From assembly GCA_964461635.1 (NCBI GenBank), contig CAYWVC010000049.1, positions 1 through 9,968 on the forward strand: a stretch of 9,968 nucleotides of DNA, given 5' to 3'. A program made the translations under genes and the position numbers. Numbering within the stretch: position 1 is the first letter of the stretch; the number at the start of each line of letters is the position of its first letter. This DNA comes from RGIG3994 sp964461635 (GTDB taxonomy: Bacteria; Bacillota; Clostridia; Oscillospirales; CAG-272). This document shows, piece by piece, positions 1-5,309 of the stretch. The notes beneath the pieces were generated by a model. The model worked only from the letters and a program-made list of their open reading frames with translations. It was not told where the DNA came from and ran no database searches.

Positions 1-46
1 AATTGTGTACCGCAAGCCGCGGGAACAAGCCGAATAATAACTTTTT

Positions 47-53
47 GAAAGGG
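47..53 (+). promoter_or_regulatory. Ribosome binding site of the first lipoprotein gene
   Basis: A GAAAGGG purine run lies 9 bases before the ATG at 63. It decides for that ATG, because the residues that follow are a typical lipoprotein signal peptide, whereas the open frame upstream of it has no such signal. I see no convincing promoter in the 46 bases before it, so the promoter is probably outside the window. Confidence 0.6.
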
Positions 54-62
54 AAAAACACT

Positions 63-1208
63 ATGAAAAAATCATTTAGGCGCGTATCTGTCATCGCGGC
101 GATCGTACTGATCGTCTGTCTGTCACTTTCGTCCTGCTCCGGTTGCTCCGCTTCAATGGAGGAGAGGGCACTCATCAACGAGATCGGCGGCTGCTCCGAG
201 ACGTTCGTCGGCGCGGTGTCCGAGAGCGAGTATTCGTCCGCCACGGACGCGGTGGAGGCTTACGTTAAGGACGAGATCGTTCTCAGCAGCGACAAATGTG
301 AGATCGTGGACGTCTCGCTTGCCGATACCCTTTCGGTATCCGATGCGGGCAAGCTCGGCATTCCCGACGACGCGCTGGTCGGCGCGAAGCGGGTAATGAA
401 GTACGACGCGACCTACACCGATCCCGACCGCAGTGCATCCGCGGGGCTTCAGAAGATCGCGAGCCTCGGCACCTATCACGGGCTCGTCTACGTCATTGAC
501 TATGAGGAATGGTTCAAGTATTTCGCCCCCGCCGTGAACAACGGCGATCCGCTGTCAAAGAGCTACCTTGATTCGATATTCAGCAGTGAAAAGTACGAAA
601 ACTGCACACTGACCCAGACCGTGGAGATATCGGTAAAGATCAACGTTTTCTTTGTTCCGATCGTTCAGCAGAAAGCCACCCTGACCTCCACCGTAAAGTA
701 TGACGGAAACAAGATCCTCTTCGATCAAAAAATGGAATCCGGGATCGAAGGCGTTGACAGCTTTAACGAGCTCATTTACGTGGAGCTTGATGAATACGGC
801 AACGTCAGCACCTGTTATATGAACACGAACGACGGAAGCGGTTGGCAGCGAGCCTATCTGCAAAATCCGAAGAGTGTTAAGCCCTTCGGCGAGCAGTACC
901 TGCACCACAGCTACTTCACAAAGACCGATTACGGATGCACTATAAACGATAAAAACCTTGATACTTACATATCGCAGGCGCTGAGCTTGGCATCAAGCGA
1001 ATTGAACACGGCTTACGGGAATATGGAGTCCTCGGGCTCGGTCAACTATTACGTGTCGGAGGGGGCGCTTGCCGCGATCCTCAGCAACATTACGTTGACT
1101 ATGGAATACGAGGAATCGGGCGTGACCGCAAAACTCAACGAAAACATCAAAACGACCGTTAAGTGCTCCGACTTCGGCACGACTACGGTTGAGGATCCCA
1201 TTAACTGA
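63..1208 (+). CDS. Predicted surface lipoprotein, family not recognised (381 aa)
   Basis: This is a secreted, lipid-anchored protein of unknown function. The N-terminus is positively charged (MKKSFRR), followed by a hydrophobic stretch at about residues 8-22 and a lipobox L22-S23-S24-C25. Cys25 should be lipidated, holding the protein on the outer face of the membrane. The mature part is about 357 residues, mostly polar with alternating beta-like stretches (around residues 185-235 and 320-360), and shows no catalytic motif I recognise. It contains several further cysteines (for example C28, close after the lipobox) but no repeat pattern. A hydrolase gene follows 37 bases downstream on the same strand with its own ribosome binding site, so the two are probably one transcript. 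Being a lipoprotein is well supported; I do not assign a role. Confidence 0.85.
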   Translation: MKKSFRRVSVIAAIVLIVCLSLSSCSGCSASMEERALINEIGGCSETFVGAVSESEYSSATDAVEAYVKDEIVLSSDKCEIVDVSLADTLSVSDAGKLGIPDDALVGAKRVMKYDATYTDPDRSASAGLQKIASLGTYHGLVYVIDYEEWFKYFAPAVNNGDPLSKSYLDSIFSSEKYENCTLTQTVEISVKINVFFVPIVQQKATLTSTVKYDGNKILFDQKMESGIEGVDSFNELIYVELDEYGNVSTCYMNTNDGSGWQRAYLQNPKSVKPFGEQYLHHSYFTKTDYGCTINDKNLDTYISQALSLASSELNTAYGNMESSGSVNYYVSEGALAAILSNITLTMEYEESGVTAKLNENIKTTVKCSDFGTTTVEDPIN

Positions 1209-1245
1209 GGAAAAAACAAATACGGACGCACGGAGGTGACAGGGC

Positions 1246-1947
1246 GTGAGGGTGATGACCTTCAACATTCAGCATTGCAAGAACTACGTCAGCAAACAGA
1301 TAGATCCCGGAATTATGGCGCGGGCGATCGTGGAGCTTGATGCCGACGTGGTGGGGCTTAACGAGGTATACGGAGGCTCGTCCGACCCCGACTACGACGC
1401 GCAGGAGAAGCAGCTTGCAAGCCTTGCGGGTTACGGATATTCAAGCTTTGCGGGGGCGATCGTCACCTCGCACGGCTCCTACGGCAATGCGCTGATATCG
1501 CGAATTCCGATAGTCAGCTCCGAGGTCATCGCGATCCCCGATCCGGAGCAGAGGTGCGGCAAGAGCCTTTACGAGACGCGATGCTTGCTCCGTGTGAGGC
1601 TTGAGAACGGCGTGACCGCGCTCGTCACACACTTCGGGCTCAACCCCGACGAGCAGAGGAACGCGGTCGATACCGTGCTTTCAAGCCTTGCCGATACGCG
1701 ATGTGTGCTTATGGGAGATTTCAACGTCCGCCCGGATAACGCGGTGCTCTCCCCGATACGTGAGAGGCTGTACGACGCGTCGGATGCGATAGCGGGGGAG
1801 GCGCTCAGCTTTCCCTCCGACCGCCCCGACCGTAAGATAGATTATATCTTCGTGTCGCGGGATATCGGGGTGACTTATGCCGATATTCCCGACGCGGTCG
1901 CCTCCGATCACCGTCCGCACGTGGCGGACCTTCAGTTCCTTCGGTAA
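1246..1947 (+). CDS. Endonuclease/exonuclease/phosphatase-family metal-dependent hydrolase (233 aa)
   Basis: This is a small phosphodiesterase or phosphatase of the EEP (DNase I/exonuclease III/sphingomyelinase) fold, using a divalent metal. Family motifs appear in the expected order: TFNIQH at residues 5-10 with Asn7; GLNEV with the metal ligand Glu40; GNALISR around 83-89; THFGLN around 128-133; GDFN at 157-160 (Asp158, Asn160); KIDYIFVS near 197; and the catalytic SDHRP at 220-224 with Asp221 and His222. No signal peptide is present, so it acts in the cytoplasm. The length is that of a minimal, complete domain. The GTG start is chosen over the in-frame ATG three codons later because GGAGG at 1232-1236 has good spacing only to the GTG. 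Family members cut DNA, inositol phosphates, phospholipids or nucleotide diesters; the sequence alone does not decide the substrate. Confidence 0.88.
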   Translation: MRVMTFNIQHCKNYVSKQIDPGIMARAIVELDADVVGLNEVYGGSSDPDYDAQEKQLASLAGYGYSSFAGAIVTSHGSYGNALISRIPIVSSEVIAIPDPEQRCGKSLYETRCLLRVRLENGVTALVTHFGLNPDEQRNAVDTVLSSLADTRCVLMGDFNVRPDNAVLSPIRERLYDASDAIAGEALSFPSDRPDRKIDYIFVSRDIGVTYADIPDAVASDHRPHVADLQFLR

Positions 1948-1959
1948 CGGCGACGAAAC

Positions 1960-2005
1960 GCTCGGGAGCCGGCGGCGATATGCCGTCGGGCTCCTGGGCT
2001 CTTTT
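1960..2005 (+). terminator. Intrinsic terminator after the EEP hydrolase gene
   Basis: Arm 1960-1976 pairs with 1982-1999 around the loop GATAT, with one bulged G at 1988 and three G-U pairs, giving a stem of about 17 pairs. A short TCTTTT tract follows (2000-2005). It starts 12 bases after the stop codon at 1945-1947 and precedes the next promoter, so it separates the first two genes from the SCIFF locus. Confidence 0.75.
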
Positions 2006-2037
2006 GCCGGGTTTGCGCAAAAAAATCGCATTCGGTA

Positions 2038-2065
2038 TTGACTTTGCCGAAAATTATGTTATAAT
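2038..2065 (+). promoter_or_regulatory. Sigma-A-type promoter of scfA
   Basis: A -35 box TTGACT (2038-2043, one mismatch to consensus) and a perfect -10 box TATAAT (2060-2065) are separated by 16 bases. Transcription should start near 2072, giving a short leader that carries GGAGGT at 2081-2086, 8 bases before the scfA ATG. Near-consensus boxes together with a near-ideal Shine-Dalgarno predict high expression. I see no operator-like palindrome overlapping the boxes. Confidence 0.85.
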
Positions 2066-2094
2066 GGAGTAAATATTTACGGAGGTATCAGTCT

Positions 2095-2247
2095 ATGAAA
2101 CATATCGAGACCATCGAGACCCGCAATCTTTGCGAGAGCGCGAAGAACGGCGGTTGCGGCGAGTGCCAGACTTCCTGCCAGTCCGCTTGCAAGACGAGCT
2201 GCGGCATTGCCAATCAGCAGTGCGAGAATAAGGGAAGCAATAAATAA
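2095..2247 (+). CDS. scfA: SCIFF ranthipeptide precursor ScfA (50 aa)
   Basis: This is the precursor of a ribosomally made, post-translationally thioether-bridged peptide of the SCIFF family (six cysteines in forty-five residues), found almost throughout Clostridia. The leader begins MKHIETIETRNL, very close to the family leader. The core is the highly conserved CGECQTSCQSACKTSC block followed by GIANQQCEN. Family cysteines are C21, C24, C28, C32, C36 and C43, spaced x2, x3, x3, x3, x6. There are two departures: a seventh cysteine, C13, in the leader, and Gly37 where characterised SCIFF peptides, as I recall them, carry the Thr that receives the bridge from Cys32. The modifying enzyme ScfB is encoded 109 bases downstream, past a terminator. 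The start is fixed by the GGAGGT site and the conserved MKHI. The physiological role of SCIFF peptides is not settled. Confidence 0.95.
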   Translation: MKHIETIETRNLCESAKNGGCGECQTSCQSACKTSCGIANQQCENKGSNK

Positions 2248-2260
2248 TTCCGCATCGCCG

Positions 2261-2286
2261 AAATGCCGCCTTACGGCGGCATTTTT
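2261..2286 (+). terminator. Terminator/attenuator between scfA and scfB
   Basis: A perfect 10-bp stem (2261-2270 with 2275-2284) has the four-base loop TTAC and a T run 2282-2286, with another TTTT at 2291-2294. It begins 13 bases after the scfA stop. It should end most transcripts after scfA and so make precursor in excess of enzyme; scfB would be read by partial read-through. I find no separate strong promoter between this hairpin and scfB. Confidence 0.85.
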
Positions 2287-2340
2287 CCTGTTTTACGGGG
2301 CTTGCGGACACTAAAAAACAATGCGGCGCCGTAAGGCGGC
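2265..2340 (+). repeat. Long-range inverted repeat linking the scfA terminator to the scfB leader
   Basis: Bases 2265-2277 (GCCGCCTTACGGC) and 2328-2340 (GCCGTAAGGCGGC) are exact reverse complements, 13 of 13, extendable by a G-C pair (2278/2327) and a G-U pair (2264/2341). The left copy is the 5' arm, loop and part of the 3' arm of the terminator. The right copy ends 16 bases before the scfB ATG. In read-through RNA the two could pair and replace the terminator hairpin, leaving the scfB ribosome binding site (2346-2349) free. The inverted repeat is directly visible; a switching role is inference. Confidence 0.7.
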
Positions 2341-2356
2341 GGAATGGAGAATACTT

Positions 2357-3745
2357 ATGATACATCAATACAAGCTCGGCGGATACAATATCGTTCTTGA
2401 CACCTGCTCGGGCTCGGTTCACGCGGTTGACGAGGTGGCGTACGATATCATCGCGCGCTACGAGGGCGGGGACCGCGACGCGACGGTGGCGGAGCTCTGC
2501 CGCAAATACGCCGATCGCGAGGATATCACGCCCGAGGATATAGAGGAGTGCTACGGGCAGGTTGAGTCACTCGTCTCTGCGGGCAAGCTCTTTGCTCCCG
2601 ACACCTTTGAGTCGATGGCGGGACACCTGAAGGCGAAGACCTCCGGCGTGGTGAAGGCGCTTTGCCTTCACGTGGCGCACACCTGTAACCTCAATTGCTC
2701 CTACTGCTTTGCCAGCCAAGGCAAGTATCACGGCGACCGCGCGGTGATGAGCTTTGAGGTGGGAAAGCGGGCGCTTGACTTTCTCGTGGAGAATTCGGGC
2801 ACGCGCAGAAACCTTGAGGTCGATTTCTTCGGCGGTGAGCCGCTGATGAATTTCGACGTGGTAAAGCAGCTCGTTGCCTACGCGCGGAGCATAGAAAAGG
2901 AGCACGGCAAGAACTTCCGCTTCACGCTTACGACCAACGGAATGCTGATCGACGACGACGTAATAGATTTTGCCAATCGGGAGTGCTCTAACGTCGTGCT
3001 GAGCCTTGACGGTCGGCGCGAGATACACGACCGCTTCCGCGTGGATTACGCGGGAAAGGGGAGCTTCGATCGCATAGTGCCGAAGTTTCAGCAGCTCGTG
3101 AAGGCGCGTGAGGGCAAAAACTACTATATGCGCGGGACCTTTACCCACGCGAACCCCGATTTTCTGGAGGATATAAAGGTAATGCTTGACCTCGGCTTCA
3201 ACGAGCTGAGTATGGAGCCGGTCGTGTGCGCTCCCGGCGATCCCTCCGAGCTGACGGACGCCGACCTTGCGGTTGTGAAGGAGCAGTACGAGAAGCTTGC
3301 CGAGCTGATGCTTGAGCGCGACCGCGAGGGCAGACCCTTTACCTTCTATCACTATATGATCGACCTGACGGGCGGACCCTGCATCTACAAGCGGATCTCG
3401 GGTTGCGGCTCGGGGACGGAGTATATGGCGGTCACGCCTTGGGGCGACCTCTATCCCTGCCATCAATTCGTGGGCGAGGAGCGCTTCAAGCTCGGCGACG
3501 TGTGGAACGGCGTCACCAATCCGACGGTGCAGGGCGAGTTCGCCTCCTGCAACGTTTACGCGCGTCCCGACTGCCGCGACTGTTGGGCAAAGCTGTACTG
3601 CTCGGGCGGATGTGCCGCCAACGCCTACCATTCGACGGGAAGCGTTACCGGGGTATACAAGAAGGGCTGTGAGCTCTTTTGCAAGCGTATGGAGTGCGCC
3701 ATTATGGTACAGGTTGCCCGCGCACTTGAGAAAAAGCAAAAATGA
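2357..3745 (+). CDS. scfB: SCIFF radical SAM maturase ScfB, thioether-forming (462 aa)
   Basis: This radical S-adenosylmethionine enzyme should install thioether cross-links in ScfA in the cytoplasm. The N-terminal region from MIHQYKLGGYNIVLD to about residue 90 corresponds to the leader-binding (RiPP recognition) part of the family. The SAM-cleaving cluster ligands are C110, C114 and C117 in CNLNCSYCF, and the SAM-binding GGEP is at 159-162. The C-terminal SPASM region carries cysteines at 342, 350, 368, 398, 406, 409, 415, 419, 438, 442 and 447, enough for two auxiliary 4Fe-4S clusters. The length matches characterised SCIFF maturases (about 450 residues). The ATG at 2357 is chosen over an in-frame ATG at 2321: the family begins MIHQYKL, a GGAG lies at 2346-2349, and the extra upstream codons coincide with the inverted repeat. 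The gene shares four bases with the next one. Confidence 0.95.
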   Translation: MIHQYKLGGYNIVLDTCSGSVHAVDEVAYDIIARYEGGDRDATVAELCRKYADREDITPEDIEECYGQVESLVSAGKLFAPDTFESMAGHLKAKTSGVVKALCLHVAHTCNLNCSYCFASQGKYHGDRAVMSFEVGKRALDFLVENSGTRRNLEVDFFGGEPLMNFDVVKQLVAYARSIEKEHGKNFRFTLTTNGMLIDDDVIDFANRECSNVVLSLDGRREIHDRFRVDYAGKGSFDRIVPKFQQLVKAREGKNYYMRGTFTHANPDFLEDIKVMLDLGFNELSMEPVVCAPGDPSELTDADLAVVKEQYEKLAELMLERDREGRPFTFYHYMIDLTGGPCIYKRISGCGSGTEYMAVTPWGDLYPCHQFVGEERFKLGDVWNGVTNPTVQGEFASCNVYARPDCRDCWAKLYCSGGCAANAYHSTGSVTGVYKKGCELFCKRMECAIMVQVARALEKKQK

Positions 3746-5088
3746 ACGCTCCGATCTGCGAGCTTGTACGGCGTTACGCCGACGGCAACACGCTTCGGCT
3801 ACATATGCCGGGGCATAAGGGCAGGGGAGCCCTCGGGGTCGAGCGACTTGACATAACCGAGATAAAGGGCGCCGACAGCCTTTATTTTGCCGACGGTGTG
3901 ATCGCCGAGAGCGAGGCGAATGCGAGCCTGCTGTTCGGTTGCCCGACCTACTATTCGACCGAGGGCTCGTCGCAGTGCATCCGCGCGATGCTTTTCCTTG
4001 CCGCGCTCACTGCGTCTGCTTCGGGGAAGAAGCCGTTGATCCTTGCCGGCAGAAACGCGCACAAGACCTTCATCGGTGCGGCGGCTCTGCTTGACGTTGG
4101 GGTAGAGTGGCTTTGCCCGTCGGGCGGAGCGTCCTATCTGTCCTGTCCGATAGAGCCCGAAGCGCTTGAGGCGCGTCTTTCGCGTATGAGTGAGCGCCCG
4201 ACCGCGGTCTATCTGACCTCGCCCGATTACCTCGGAGAGCTTGCCGACGTTCGGGCTTTGGCGGACGTTTGTCACCGTTACGGTGTGCTGTTGCTCGTCG
4301 ATAATGCGCACGGGGCTTATCTGCGATTTTTGCCCGAGTCGCTCCATCCGATCGACCTCGGAGCCGATATGTGCTGCGATTCGGCGCACAAGACGCTGCC
4401 CGTGATCACCGGCGGGGCGTATTTGCACCTTTCACCGAGCCTGCCGCCGAGCTTTGCCGATAACGTCAAGCGGGCGTTGGAGCTCTTCGGCTCCACGAGC
4501 CCGTCTTATCTGATACTTCAATCGCTTGATGCCGCCAACGTGATCCTTGAGAGCGAGTTCCCGGCGGGGCTTGCCGAGCTGTTGCCTCGGATCGGGGCAC
4601 TCCGCGCGGCGCTTGAGGCTCGCGGACTTCGCACGGCGGGGAATGAGCCGATGAAGCTGACCCTGTTGCCGCGTTCGTTCGGTTATACGGGAGATGAGCT
4701 TGCCGAGCTTTTGCGAACCGAGCACGGGATAGAGTGCGAGATGTCCGATCCCGATTCGGTCGTGCTGATGCCGTCGCCGTGCGGGGGGACGGAGGCGATT
4801 GTACGCCTGTCGGATGCGCTGATCGCGCTCCCGAGCCGCGAAGCGATCACGGATGAGGCACCGGGGTTTTTGCTTCCCGAGCGCGTGATACCGTTGCGTG
4901 AGGCGATGCTGTCGCCCTGCGAGGCCGTCGGGCGCGAGGAATGTGAGGGGCGGATCCTTGCCTCGGCAGACGTTGCCTGCCCGCCTGCCGTTCCGCTTGC
5001 CGTGCCCGGTGAGCGCCTTGACCGCAACGTGCTGAGAGCCCTTGAATATTACGGCATACGCACCTGCCGAGTAATAAAAAAACGGTAA
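3742..5088 (+). CDS. Orn/Lys/Arg decarboxylase-family PLP enzyme (448 aa)
   Basis: This is a fold-type I pyridoxal-phosphate enzyme resembling group III basic amino acid decarboxylases (SpeA/YaaO/CadA type), which release CO2 from arginine, lysine or ornithine to give polyamines or their precursors. Visible signatures are LHMPGHKG (20-27), DITEIKGADSLY (near 38-49), STEGSSQCIRA, RNAHKTF, the PLP-nitrogen aspartate D187 in VDNAHGA, and the PLP lysine K217 in DSAHKTLP. The C-terminal small domain with PSPCGG follows. It is somewhat shorter than the usual roughly 480-490 residues, with the reduction towards the C-terminus. Its ATG overlaps the scfB TGA (ATGA) and only a weak ribosome site precedes it, so translation is probably coupled to scfB. 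The substrate cannot be read from sequence, and an effect on the SCIFF product is possible but unproven. Confidence 0.88.
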   Translation: MNAPICELVRRYADGNTLRLHMPGHKGRGALGVERLDITEIKGADSLYFADGVIAESEANASLLFGCPTYYSTEGSSQCIRAMLFLAALTASASGKKPLILAGRNAHKTFIGAAALLDVGVEWLCPSGGASYLSCPIEPEALEARLSRMSERPTAVYLTSPDYLGELADVRALADVCHRYGVLLLVDNAHGAYLRFLPESLHPIDLGADMCCDSAHKTLPVITGGAYLHLSPSLPPSFADNVKRALELFGSTSPSYLILQSLDAANVILESEFPAGLAELLPRIGALRAALEARGLRTAGNEPMKLTLLPRSFGYTGDELAELLRTEHGIECEMSDPDSVVLMPSPCGGTEAIVRLSDALIALPSREAITDEAPGFLLPERVIPLREAMLSPCEAVGREECEGRILASADVACPPAVPLAVPGERLDRNVLRALEYYGIRTCRVIKKR

Positions 5089-5110
5089 TATTTTGCCTTC
5101 CCCGGAGTGG

Positions 5111-5207
5111 GAATGCGACATTCGAAGGCTGAATGATAGGTGTCATTCATACGTAATCAACTCCTCATCCCCCGCTAACGCGGTCCCCCTTCTCCCGCAG
5201 GAGAAGG
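5111..5207. repeat. Cluster of four small palindromes, possible interspersed repeat
   Basis: This non-coding stretch lies between convergent genes and contains hairpin-forming sequences in close succession: 5111-5123 (GAATG/CATTC), 5130-5149 (TGAATGA/TCATTCA, up to 9 pairs), 5172-5183 (CCGC/GCGG) and 5188-5207 (CCTTCTCC/GGAGAAGG, 8 perfect pairs, loop CGCA). None is followed by a T tract. The part at 5161-5208 resembles intergenic palindromic repeats I associate with clostridial genomes, but only this copy is in the window, so repetition is not shown here. Confidence 0.45.
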
Positions 5208-5247
5208 CTATTGATCCGTCGCTTCGCCGCTTTCTCGGGCAAAATGA

Positions 5248-5290
5248 GCCGCTCGGGAGCACCAAATGGTGCTCCCGAGCGGCAATTTTT
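5248..5290. terminator. Bidirectional terminator between convergent genes
   Basis: A perfect 16-bp stem (5248-5263 with 5268-5283) has the loop AAAT. On the plus strand it is followed by TTTTT (5286-5290). Read on the minus strand it is followed by TCATTTT. It therefore suits both the decarboxylase gene, ending 160 bases to the left, and the SGNH gene, whose stop is at 5310-5312. Confidence 0.9.
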
Positions 5291-5309
5291 ATTTATTTAG
5301 GCTCTTTGG

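Noticed and set aside
2321..2356. Upstream in-frame ATG extending scfB by 12 residues
   Set aside because: The added residues (MRRRKAAEWRIL) are encoded by the inverted repeat and are not part of the family N-terminus, and the ribosome site at 2346-2349 serves the ATG at 2357.
2567..3739. A 390-codon open frame on the minus strand
   Set aside because: It is antisense to scfB, whose radical SAM and SPASM motifs are unambiguous; the antisense product is rich in Ala/Val/His/Leu with no motif.
5072..5088. A run of seven A at the end of the decarboxylase gene as a frameshift site
   Set aside because: It lies two codons before the stop and no downstream frame would gain a plausible extension.
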